NCBI GenBank assembly: GCA_021817685.1
Contig: JAKAGD010000007.1
Coordinates: 1-15,491 of the forward strand
Origin: a bacterium
Lineage (GTDB): Bacteria > Patescibacteriota > Minisyncoccia > Phycocordibacterales > Phycocordibacteraceae
DNA: 15,491 nucleotides
Direction: 5' to 3'
The notes under the pieces are model-generated. The model had not been told where the DNA came from and ran no database searches. It saw only the letters and a program-made list of their open reading frames with translations. Below are positions 1 to 5,402 of this stretch, in pieces; within the stretch, counting starts at the first letter, position 1; every line of letters starts with the position of its first letter. A program made the position numbers and the translations under genes.

Positions 1-138
1 GCCCGCGCCATTCTGACCCATGACCGCCATCTTCATCCCGCGGCGGAGCGCAAAGTCCACCTCATCCAGGATGGGTTTGTTGTGGCCGTATTCAAATGAC
101 ACGCCTTCAAAGCGTATAACGCTCTCTTCTCTTGCCAT
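1..138 (-). CDS. ABC-F family ATPase, N-terminal fragment (runs off the window)
   Basis: Only the first 46 residues are present. After MAREES they read VIRFEGVSFEYG, then a segment typical of an ABC nucleotide-binding domain, and end at MGQNGAG, the start of a Walker A motif (GxxGxGKS/T) cut by the window edge. Soluble ABC proteins of the ABC-F type (EttA/Uup-like, acting on ribosomes) commonly begin this way without a membrane domain. A transporter ATPase cannot be excluded from so short a piece. The ATG at 136-138 is chosen because a TATGGT hexamer lies exactly 6 nt upstream, the leaderless geometry seen repeatedly in this window. The gene is divergent from the pseudouridine synthase; their starts are about 54 nt apart. 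Confidence 0.75.
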   Translation of the reverse strand, partial: MAREESVIRFEGVSFEYGHNKPILDEVDFALRRGMKMAVMGQNGAG

Positions 139-144
139 CAGTCC

Positions 145-150
145 ACCATA
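145..150 (-). promoter_or_regulatory. -10 hexamer of a leaderless-type promoter for the ABC-F gene
   Basis: On the minus strand the sequence reads TATGGT, 6 nt (GGACTG), ATG. Transcription starting about 7 nt after the hexamer would begin at the start codon. The -35 match (TTCCAT) is poor, so this rests mainly on the spacing shared with six other genes. Confidence 0.4.
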
Positions 151-156
151 CATTAC

Positions 157-185
157 TTCGCATTAAAATGGAAAAAATGTATAGT
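157..185 (+). promoter_or_regulatory. Leaderless-type promoter for the pseudouridine synthase gene
   Basis: TTCGCA (157-162), 17 nt, TATAGT (180-185), then 6 nt (GTCCGC) and ATG at 192. The -35 matches consensus at four of six positions. The arrangement predicts a transcript starting on or next to the ATG, and it is the main reason for placing the start at 192. Confidence 0.5.
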
Positions 186-191
186 GTCCGC

Positions 192-899
192 ATGCAGGAC
201 GACTACCCGATGCGCATCAACAAATACCTCGCCCACGAGGGCATTTCCACGCGCCGCGGCGCGGATGAACTTATCACGCGCAAGAAAGTGCTCGTGAATG
301 GCCGCGTCGCCGTCCTCGGCGACAAGATCAACAAGGGAGATAAGGTGACCATCCGCGGCGTCAGTTCGCCGAAAACGCATCTCTATTTTGCGTACAACAA
401 ACCGACCGGCGTCATCACCCATTCGCCGCAGTTCGGTGAGAAAGATATCAAGCAGAGCGCCGGATTGCCGAAGGACGTCTTCCCTGTCGGCCGCCTGGAT
501 AAGGACTCGAGCGGCCTCATCATACTCACGAACGACGGCCGCGTGACCGAACGGCTCCTCTCCCCGATGCGCGATCACGACAAGGAGTATCGCGTGCGCA
601 CTGCAGAACCTTTGCGCGAGAGTTTTAAGAAAGCGATGGAAGGCGGCGTGAACATTGAGGGCTATCTCACCGCGCCGTGCACCGTGCGCAAAACCGGTCC
701 CAAGAGCTTCAACATCACCCTCACCGAGGGCAAGAAGCATCAGATACGCCGCATGGTCGCCGCGATGCACAACCAGGTCGTGGAGCTTGAGCGCGTGCGC
801 ATTTTAAATATACGGCTGGACGATCTCGCGGAAGGAGCGTGGCGCCCCATTGAGGGCGAAGAGTTGAAAACGTTCCTCGCACAGCTCGGGATGAAATAA
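192..899 (+). CDS. 23S rRNA pseudouridine synthase, RluF-like (RsuA/RluB/E/F family)
   Basis: It isomerises a specific uridine in rRNA to pseudouridine. An N-terminal S4 RNA-binding domain (MRINKYLAHEGISTRR and on) is followed by the catalytic domain with NKPTGV, the catalytic motif VGRLDKDSSGL (catalytic Asp about residue 103 in this 235-residue reading), NDG, DHDKEY and the late motif GKKHQIRRM. The order and the EL(E)RVRI segment fit the RluF subgroup (E. coli RluF modifies 23S U2604), but the exact target base is not predictable. The reading frame is open back to 132, but those starts would overlap the divergent ABC-F gene; ATG 192 sits 6 nt after a -10 box, and ATG 210 begins the S4 domain directly. 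Its stop and that of the convergent DUF2061 gene share the palindrome TAAGCGCTTA (897-906), with no terminator between. Confidence 0.93.
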   Translation: MQDDYPMRINKYLAHEGISTRRGADELITRKKVLVNGRVAVLGDKINKGDKVTIRGVSSPKTHLYFAYNKPTGVITHSPQFGEKDIKQSAGLPKDVFPVGRLDKDSSGLIILTNDGRVTERLLSPMRDHDKEYRVRTAEPLRESFKKAMEGGVNIEGYLTAPCTVRKTGPKSFNITLTEGKKHQIRRMVAAMHNQVVELERVRILNIRLDDLAEGAWRPIEGEELKTFLAQLGMK

Positions 900-903
900 G
901 CGC

Positions 904-1131
904 TTAATTCTGCACCGGCTGGCGGCCGTAGTGGATGTGCGCCCAGACGCGCTCGTGGAGGTAGTAGACAATGGTGCTGTAGGTGTCCACGAATATCACG
1001 ATGCCGGCCGAAAGCGCCACGCTCCGCGTGAAGTAATACGCGACGAGCGAATCAACGATGATGCTCACGACGCGATAGCTGATCGATTTGGCGATGGAGC
1101 GGCGATGCAGTTCGGCGGGTTTTAATATCAT
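904..1131 (-). CDS. DUF2061 family small membrane protein
   Basis: This 75-residue protein has two predicted membrane helices at about 17-35 and 37-57, joined by a short turn, and a conserved C-terminal YLHERVWAHI segment (about 57-66). The helix pair and the HERVW motif are those of the DUF2061 membrane family, whose function is not known. The open frame extends upstream to 1269, but that part is antisense-like sequence overlapping msrB. The ATG at 1131 is preferred because TATGAT sits 6 nt upstream. It lies 46 nt beyond the end of msrB, so read-through from the methionine sulfoxide operon is possible. Confidence 0.85.
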   Translation of the reverse strand: MILKPAELHRRSIAKSISYRVVSIIVDSLVAYYFTRSVALSAGIVIFVDTYSTIVYYLHERVWAHIHYGRQPVQN

Positions 1132-1137
1132 GCATGA

Positions 1138-1146
1138 ATCATACCA
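1138..1146 (-). promoter_or_regulatory. Extended -10 of a leaderless-type promoter for the DUF2061 gene
   Basis: The minus strand reads TGGTATGAT, an extended -10 (TGn plus TATGAT), followed by 6 nt (TCATGC) and ATG. No good -35 is seen, which extended -10 promoters do not need. Confidence 0.5.
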
Positions 1147-1177
1147 AACCCATTCCGGACCTGTCGTGCGCGAGCGG

Positions 1178-1564
1178 TTAGTTTGGCGCCGCCGTATCCT
1201 TTTGGAAATCCAGGCAGACGGAATTGATGCAGTAGCGCTTCCCTCCCGCTTCCGCGGGTCCGTCGTCAAACACGTGGCCCAGGTGCGCGCCGCAGGTTTT
1301 GCAGACGACTTCCGTGCGCGTCATGCCCATGCTCGTATCTTCTTTGAGCACAACGTGTTCCAGATTCGCCGGATTCGTGAAGCTCGGCCAGCCGGTGCCG
1401 GAATCAAACTTGGTATCGGATGAAAAGAGTTCCGTCCCGCATATCGCGCACTTGTACACGCCCTTCTCGTGATTGTTTACCAACGCGCCGGTGAACGGCG
1501 CTTCTGTGCCGCCTTCGCGCGCCACGTGGCGCAATTCCGGCGACAGTTCTTCGTCTTTTTTCAT
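1178..1564 (-). CDS. msrB: Peptide-methionine (R)-S-oxide reductase MsrB
   Basis: It reduces the R epimer of methionine sulfoxide in proteins. The 128 residues form one complete MsrB domain: two Zn-binding CxxC pairs (C39/C42 and C88/C91), the GTGWPSF motif near 56-62, GHVFDDGP near 96-103 and the catalytic cysteine C112 in RYCINS, with C117 close by. There is no signal peptide or membrane anchor (it begins MKKDEELSP), so it appears cytosolic. The ATG overlaps the msrA stop by 4 nt (ATGA), showing translational coupling. It is the last gene of the five-gene operon 4200-1178. Confidence 0.97.
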   Translation of the reverse strand: MKKDEELSPELRHVAREGGTEAPFTGALVNNHEKGVYKCAICGTELFSSDTKFDSGTGWPSFTNPANLEHVVLKEDTSMGMTRTEVVCKTCGAHLGHVFDDGPAEAGGKRYCINSVCLDFQKDTAAPN

Positions 1565-2109
1565 GATGCGGGGTGATTAGCTTTTAGTAATTCGGCAAAT
1601 TCTTTCTGCACCTTCTCCACCTTGGGGCTGATGACGAGGTTGCAATACGCTTTCTCCGGATTGCGCGCAAAGTAGTCTCGGTGATCGGGCTCCGCCGCGT
1701 AAAACGCCTCCAGCGGCTTCACTTCCGTGACCACGCGCCCGCCCTCTTTTGACGACGCGTCCACTTCGCGGATGAACGCTTCCGCTTCTTCTTTCTGCGC
1801 GGGCGTCGTGTAGAGGATGACGGAGCGGTACTGCGTGCCCACGTCGTTCCCCTGCCGATTGAGCGTGGTAGGGTCATGCGTCGCAAAGAACACCGTGAGG
1901 AGCGTGCGGAACGACACCTTCGCCGGGTCGTATTCAATGCGCGTCACTTCCGCGTGCCCCGTGTCGCCGGTGCACACTTGCTCATACGTGGGGTTCGGTA
2001 CCGTGCCGCCCGCGTAGCCCGGCATGACCGACTCCACGCCGTCCAGCATCTTGAACACCGCCTCCGTGCACCAGAAGCATCCGCCGCCGAATATTGCGAT
2101 TTCTTTCAT
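1561..2109 (-). CDS. msrA: Peptide-methionine (S)-S-oxide reductase MsrA
   Basis: It reduces the S epimer of methionine sulfoxide. The 182-residue protein starts almost directly at the active site, GGGCFWCTE, with catalytic C11; GYAGG, the GHAEV segment and YRSVI follow as in typical MsrA. There is no signal peptide, so the enzyme as read is cytosolic. The stop of the upstream thioredoxin gene is only 9 nt away, leaving no room for an N-terminal extension. It is coupled to msrB by an ATGA overlap. Recycling of MsrA and MsrB usually needs thioredoxin; the operon supplies a thioredoxin-fold protein and CcdA, but both act on the membrane/extracytoplasmic side. Confidence 0.97.
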   Translation of the reverse strand: MKEIAIFGGGCFWCTEAVFKMLDGVESVMPGYAGGTVPNPTYEQVCTGDTGHAEVTRIEYDPAKVSFRTLLTVFFATHDPTTLNRQGNDVGTQYRSVILYTTPAQKEEAEAFIREVDASSKEGGRVVTEVKPLEAFYAAEPDHRDYFARNPEKAYCNLVISPKVEKVQKEFAELLKANHPAS

Positions 2110-2118
2110 ATCGATATT

Positions 2119-3246
2119 CTACCCGAAGGTGAAGGTATAGAGTTTGAGGCCGGTGCCTTTCACGCGGAGCAGGAGCGTATGCTCGCCCGCCGCGGCGTCT
2201 TCAATGAGCGGGTACAGCGTGCTCGCCGCTATCGTGACAGTGCGCACCAGCGCGCCGTCTTGAAGCACGTCCACGTTGACCGGCGCGGCGGCGGACGCCA
2301 CGAGGTATACGTTCTTTGCGTTGTAGCGGTAGAGCACGCTTGCGCCGTCCTCGGGCGCCGCATACTCGGAGGAAATGTCCCAGGTGCCGCCCAGGTAGAG
2401 CTTGTTGGGTGCGGGCGTCTGCGGGAGCGAGAGCGTCTGCTTCCCCGCCGTGCCGGACGCACCATTCGCGAGGTACTGGTTCCGCGCCGAGCCGAAGTAT
2501 GTCTCGGGGCTTCCCGCCGCGGTTGAAACCGCCGGCACCGCGGATGCGGCAAGCGAACCGTCCGCCGGCATATCCGTCCCGAGCGCCTTCGCGCGCTCGG
2601 CGAGCAGTTCTTTTATTTTCATTTCCGTTTCGTCGTACGCGCCTTCGCCGACATGGTCGTACACGATGTTGCCGTGGATATCGATCAGATATTTGCGCGG
2701 CCAGTACTGGTTGCCGTAGGCGTTCCAGGTCCCGTAGTTGTTATCCAGTACGATCGGATGCGTGATGCCGAACTTCTGCATCGCCGCGCGCACATTGTTG
2801 ATATCTTTCTCAAACGCGAATTCCGGCGTGTGTATGCCGATGATCTCCAGCCCCTGGTCTTTGTACTTTTCATACCACGCATTCAGGTACGGGAACGTGC
2901 GCTGGCAATTGATGCAGCTGTAGGTCAGGAAATCCACGAGTATCACTTTTTTGCCGATGAACTGCTTGATAGTGATCGGTTTCGGCGAGCCGTCGGCGTT
3001 CGTGCCGGTATTCACGAATCCGGACGGATCCGTGATCTCTGCATACGGGACGCCTTTTGTCCCGGGCGCGGACGCCGACCCCTGCGTGGGCGCGCCCGCA
3101 AGCGCGGGAGAGAGTGCCGCTTCCGGCGCCTGCGCGCCGGAAGCGGCCGTCGGCGCCGCGGGCGACGGCGACACAAGGAAGAGGAACAGGAGCCCGCTTA
3201 CGACAATCCCGGACACGACCGCACCGATGGTGTATTCCGCTTTCAT
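2119..3246 (-). CDS. Membrane-anchored thioredoxin-like protein (TlpA/DipZ C-terminal type)
   Basis: It is a 375-residue exported thiol-disulfide exchange protein. Residues about 7-28 form an N-terminal signal anchor, followed by an Ala/Pro/Ser-rich linker (about 29-65). A thioredoxin fold spans about 90-215 with redox motif Y-S-C111-I-N-C114 and the cis-proline of YWPRKYL (P183). A beta-rich C-terminal domain (about 245-375, beginning SPETYFGSARNQYL) matches the extra domain found at the end of mycobacterial-type DipZ proteins. In DipZ the CcdA part is fused; here CcdA is the separate gene just upstream (1 nt gap), so the pair is a split DipZ. Its likely partner is CcdA, which passes electrons from cytosolic thioredoxin outward. 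Confidence 0.9.
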   Translation of the reverse strand: MKAEYTIGAVVSGIVVSGLLFLFLVSPSPAAPTAASGAQAPEAALSPALAGAPTQGSASAPGTKGVPYAEITDPSGFVNTGTNADGSPKPITIKQFIGKKVILVDFLTYSCINCQRTFPYLNAWYEKYKDQGLEIIGIHTPEFAFEKDINNVRAAMQKFGITHPIVLDNNYGTWNAYGNQYWPRKYLIDIHGNIVYDHVGEGAYDETEMKIKELLAERAKALGTDMPADGSLAASAVPAVSTAAGSPETYFGSARNQYLANGASGTAGKQTLSLPQTPAPNKLYLGGTWDISSEYAAPEDGASVLYRYNAKNVYLVASAAAPVNVDVLQDGALVRTVTIAASTLYPLIEDAAAGEHTLLLRVKGTGLKLYTFTFG

Positions 3247-3247
3247 A

Positions 3248-3973
3248 TCAATGAGTTTTTTCCAGTAAGACTTGCTCCACCTTCGTCACGTCCAGGAATC
3301 CGCTGTCCAGTATCGCCCGCTCGATCTGCGCCTCATACCCGGTGATGATGAGGAGTCCGAGCACCACGAACAGCACGCCGATGCCCCGCTTGAGGCGGCT
3401 GTGCGGATCGGCCAGGTCCGTGAGCCGGTCGGCGAAGCGCTGGCCAAGAAGCGCGATAAGCAGGAGGACAAGCGAGAGCCCGGCCACGTAAGCGAGCAGA
3501 TACGCAGTCCCAAGCAGGAACGACGCCGGGAGCACCGACGCCAGGATGACGAAGTACGTCGGCGAACAGGTGGAGAACACGGGCCCGAGCGCGGCGCCTA
3601 TGAGCACGTCGCCGAGGACGCTTTTGCGCTGGTACCCGCTGCCCACAAGCTTGTTCGAGCCGGCGGAGAGCCGCGCCACGACGGGAAGGCGCTCCCACAG
3701 CGCCGGGAACAGGAGCGTGAGTCCGAAGAACAGGATGATGCCGCCGGAAAGATATTCCCAGAATGCTTGCGGCACCATGATGAGCGCGGAAGACGCCTTG
3801 AGGAGGTACGTGAAGAGTATGACGGAGACGGCGAGCGACCCCACCACCGTGTAGGGCGTGGCGCGGCTCCGCCCCGAGAGCGAGGAGCCGACCACGACCG
3901 GCAGAAGCGGGAGGATGCACGGCGCAAGCACCGTGAGCACTCCCGCGATGAAGGCAATGATGAGGAGCGCCAT
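3248..3973 (-). CDS. ccdA: CcdA-type thiol-disulfide electron transporter (cytochrome c biogenesis/DsbD-like membrane domain)
   Basis: It is a 241-residue polytopic membrane protein that moves reducing equivalents across the membrane. There are about six hydrophobic segments, with the two redox cysteines of the CcdA family: C19 in VLAPCILPLLP (helix 1) and C136 in GPVFSTCSPTY (helix 4). The frame stays open to 4147, but the upstream part is a charged, low-complexity out-of-frame reading of the preceding gene. The ATG at 3973 begins the first helix directly and follows the stop of the preceding gene by 2 nt. No cytochrome c genes are nearby, so the partner is the thioredoxin-like protein immediately downstream rather than a heme pathway. 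Confidence 0.93.
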   Translation of the reverse strand: MALLIIAFIAGVLTVLAPCILPLLPVVVGSSLSGRSRATPYTVVGSLAVSVILFTYLLKASSALIMVPQAFWEYLSGGIILFFGLTLLFPALWERLPVVARLSAGSNKLVGSGYQRKSVLGDVLIGAALGPVFSTCSPTYFVILASVLPASFLLGTAYLLAYVAGLSLVLLLIALLGQRFADRLTDLADPHSRLKRGIGVLFVVLGLLIITGYEAQIERAILDSGFLDVTKVEQVLLEKTH

Positions 3974-3975
3974 TG

Positions 3976-4200
3976 TTAGCGCGTGCCGTCCGGCTTCTGC
4001 ATCATCGTATCGGTCGCGGTATCCATCATCGCCCCTTCGCTCGTGGTCGCCGTGTTCGTCATCATCTCGCCCGCGGGTTTTGTCATCGCGTTCTCTTCTT
4101 GCATCATCGCGCCGGTATCCGCGTCGCGCGGAGCAAGCACTGCCCATCCCGCCCAGCCGAGTATGATGATCGCCGCACCGATGATAAGCGTCTTCGTCAT
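3976..4200 (-). CDS. Small membrane-anchored methionine-rich protein, first gene of the Msr/CcdA operon
   Basis: I do not recognise a named family. The 74 residues comprise a short N-terminus with Lys3, one membrane helix (about 5-23, LIIGAAIIILGWAGWAVLA) and a hydrophilic tail of about 50 residues predicted to lie outside the cell. The tail has no cysteine but nine methionines, eight of them in four Met-Met pairs at 32-33, 46-47, 58-59 and 66-67, each preceded by a small or acidic residue (GAMM, GEMM, GAMM, DTMM). A real gene is supported by a strong promoter 35 nt upstream and a 2-nt gap to ccdA. The operon repairs methionine sulfoxide, so a sacrificial oxidant sink is the obvious inference; methionine-based Cu(I) binding is the alternative. 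Confidence 0.8.
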   Translation of the reverse strand: MTKTLIIGAAIIILGWAGWAVLAPRDADTGAMMQEENAMTKPAGEMMTNTATTSEGAMMDTATDTMMQKPDGTR

Positions 4201-4230
4201 GGTTGATTGATTACGTGTGTATTAATTAAG

Positions 4231-4260
4231 AACCGTGCCCCCAGTATAGGAAGCACGGTT
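4231..4260. repeat. Operator-like inverted repeat around the -10 of the msr operon
   Basis: AACCGTGC (4231-4238) and GCACGGTT (4253-4260) are perfect 8-base inverted arms with a 14-nt spacer holding the -10 TATACT. A regulator bound here would cover the -10 and the start of transcription. It is not a convincing terminator: the spacer is long and no T-run follows. The XRE regulator encoded 4640-4852 is the nearest candidate, but its own promoter carries a different palindrome. Confidence 0.55.
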
Positions 4261-4271
4261 TTAAATGTAAA
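4243..4271 (-). promoter_or_regulatory. Promoter of the Met-rich peptide/ccdA/thioredoxin/msrA/msrB operon
   Basis: On the minus strand: TTTACA (4266-4271), 17 nt, TATACT (4243-4248). Five of six bases match consensus in each hexamer, at ideal spacing. The predicted start near 4236 gives a leader of about 35 nt before the ATG at 4200. No Shine-Dalgarno sequence is visible in the leader. Confidence 0.8.
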
Positions 4272-4287
4272 GTCGGTTTTACACACC

Positions 4288-4650
4288 CTAGCGGTACTGT
4301 TCGGAGTAGAGGCGCGCGGCGAGCTTGGAGATAACCATCACGGCGAGCGCGGCGGATATCCACGGGTCAATGGCGTGCGCGAGCCCCTGGAACACGAGCG
4401 CAAGCGTGAGCACCGCAATGCCGGAGAGGTACGCGGTGCGCCCGGCGTGCATGGTGTGGAGCGCTTCGCGCTCGTCGTTCGCCCGTTCATAGAGCACGAA
4501 CCCCGCCCACACGCAGGCGAACACCGCCGCGCCGAGCAGTACGGCCAGCTGGGCGCCCATCGGCATCCACAGCATGAAGGGATCGGTGAGGAGTACGAGC
4601 AGTATGAGGAGTACGACGGCCGTACCGATGAAAGAAAGTTTATTTTGCAT
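4288..4650 (-). CDS. Small four-helix membrane protein paired with an XRE regulator
   Basis: It is 120 residues with predicted membrane helices at about 6-22, 32-53, 72-92 and 96-112. A charged cytosolic loop between helices 2 and 3 carries YERANDEREALHTMHAG. The layout and the DERE loop resemble small DUF2178-like proteins that commonly accompany short XRE regulators, but I cannot assign a family firmly. Its start overlaps the end of the XRE gene by 11 nt, so the two are translated from one message. A role for the membrane protein as sensor or partner of the regulator is inference. Confidence 0.75.
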   Translation of the reverse strand: MQNKLSFIGTAVVLLILLVLLTDPFMLWMPMGAQLAVLLGAAVFACVWAGFVLYERANDEREALHTMHAGRTAYLSGIAVLTLALVFQGLAHAIDPWISAALAVMVISKLAARLYSEQYR

Positions 4651-4852
4651 GGGAAATGCGGAATATGTGCTCCACAGGGGCGTTGAAGACCGCCGCTATC
4701 TTGAGCGCGAGCAGAACGGAGGGCGTATAGTTCCCTTTCTCAATAGAGATGACCGTCTGGCGCGTCACGCCGACCTTCTCTGCGAACTCTTCCTGGGTCA
4801 GGCCTTTCTTGGTGCGCAAGGTGTACACGGAATTAACGATGTATTCTGCCAT
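4640..4852 (-). CDS. Short XRE-family HTH transcriptional regulator
   Basis: The 70-residue protein consists almost only of a Cro/C1-type helix-turn-helix: LRTKKGLTQEEFAEKVGVTR then QTVISIEKGNYTPSVLLALKIA, with a short tail PVEHIF. It belongs to the compact repressor group found in two-gene cassettes with a small membrane protein, as here. A near-consensus promoter lies immediately upstream and its -35 overlaps a perfect 13-bp inverted repeat, so autoregulation, and control of the divergent gene at 4980, is likely but inferred. Confidence 0.92.
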   Translation of the reverse strand: MAEYIVNSVYTLRTKKGLTQEEFAEKVGVTRQTVISIEKGNYTPSVLLALKIAAVFNAPVEHIFRISHAK

Positions 4853-4866
4853 GCTGATACGTTTCC

Positions 4867-4895
4867 AGCATAGCGCCGCCGCGCGGGCATGTCAA
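4867..4895 (-). promoter_or_regulatory. Promoter of the XRE/membrane-protein cassette
   Basis: Minus strand: TTGACA (4890-4895, perfect), 17 nt, TATGCT (4867-4872). The expected start lies only about 7-8 nt before the ATG at 4852, so the leader is too short for a usual ribosome binding site. Confidence 0.8.
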
Positions 4896-4917
4896 AAGCA
4901 TTTTACATGCCCGCGCG
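4880..4917. repeat. Perfect 13-bp inverted repeat between divergent genes (likely operator)
   Basis: The left arm CGCGCGGGCATGT (4880-4892) and right arm ACATGCCCGCGCG (4905-4917) are exact reverse complements with a 12-nt spacer that itself contains an AAA/TTT match. It lies over the -35 of the XRE promoter and just before the TTGACA (4920) of the plus-strand gene. It stands between divergent genes, so it cannot be a simple gene-end terminator. Binding by the adjacent XRE regulator is the natural hypothesis. Confidence 0.7.
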
Positions 4918-4919
4918 CA

Positions 4920-4949
4920 TTGACAGGCACCCCGCGGAAGGAGTAGCGT
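4920..4949 (+). promoter_or_regulatory. Possible promoter of the 119-aa gene
   Basis: TTGACA (4920-4925), 18 nt, TAGCGT (4944-4949). The -35 is perfect but the -10 matches only three of six bases. The leader would be about 24 nt and contains the ribosome binding site at 4969. Confidence 0.4.
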
Positions 4950-4968
4950 GCCCGTAGGAACAACAACC

Positions 4969-4973
4969 GGGAG
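4969..4973 (+). promoter_or_regulatory. Ribosome binding site of the 119-aa gene
   Basis: GGGAG followed by AACAAC (6 nt) and ATG at 4980. Most genes in this window lack such a site; this one fixes the start. Confidence 0.7.
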
Positions 4974-4979
4974 AACAAC

Positions 4980-5339
4980 ATGCCTGCCGCTGGAGTTACA
5001 TTCTGCACGGACTGTGCATACTACTACGCCTGGATCGTCTGCTCGGACGGCACAAAAAGCGAAGAGTTCGCAACAGCGCCCAAAGGGTTGAGGGTGTTGC
5101 GGGCGCTCGTCGCTGCAAAGCGCCTCTCGGCGAACGAGATGCCGGAGCTCACGCAGGTGATCTGGATGAGCTCTTTGCGGAACGATGATCCCGAGCTGGA
5201 CGAGATATTCGCCGTGATGACGGAGGAGAAGGATGAAGCGCTTGCGTCGCTCCTCAAAAGCCAGCGCGCAAAGGAGAAGGACGAGGAGCCGAACTGGAAC
5301 CCGCGCCGCGATTCCCGCGGCAAACGCATCTTGCACTGA
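4980..5339 (+). CDS. Hypothetical protein, 119 aa
   Basis: I do not recognise it. The N-terminus has three cysteines (FCTDC at 8-12 and VCSDG near 20) next to an aromatic stretch YYYAW. The remainder is helical and charged, with an acidic/Lys-rich, coiled-coil-like segment (about 78-105) and a basic tail ending RGKRILH. There is no signal peptide. It is one of the few plus-strand genes. It has a clear ribosome binding site and its own terminator, and shares a palindromic control region with the divergent XRE gene, which may regulate it. Confidence 0.75.
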   Translation: MPAAGVTFCTDCAYYYAWIVCSDGTKSEEFATAPKGLRVLRALVAAKRLSANEMPELTQVIWMSSLRNDDPELDEIFAVMTEEKDEALASLLKSQRAKEKDEEPNWNPRRDSRGKRILH

Positions 5340-5357
5340 ACCCGCTGCACCTTACGA

Positions 5358-5382
5358 AAAGCCCGCCTGGAACGCGGGCTTT
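5358..5382. terminator. Bidirectional terminator hairpin between convergent genes
   Basis: AAAGCCCGC (5358-5366) and GCGGGCTTT (5374-5382) form a perfect 9-bp stem with a 7-nt loop. It has A-rich and T-rich flanks on both sides, so it can serve the plus-strand 119-aa gene and the minus-strand MliC-domain gene. Confidence 0.85.
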
Positions 5383-5402
5383 CTCATTTGAGTTTGCGCC
5401 TG

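Noticed and set aside
153..770. Long open frame of 205 codons antisense to the pseudouridine synthase.
   Set aside because: Shadow of a GC-rich gene; the translation is low-complexity and shows no domain, while the plus frame is a complete enzyme.
3272..3979. Open frame of 235 codons antisense to ccdA.
   Set aside because: It reads as an extremely charged Arg/Glu/His-rich string, typical of the reverse of a membrane-protein gene.
3974..4147. N-terminal extension of CcdA to 299 residues.
   Set aside because: The extension is an out-of-frame reading of the Met-rich gene, which has its own promoter; ATG 3973 begins the first helix.
4231..4260. Inverted repeat as a terminator of the XRE/membrane-protein cassette.
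   Set aside because: The loop would be 14 nt, no T-run follows, and it encloses a -10 hexamer of the next operon.
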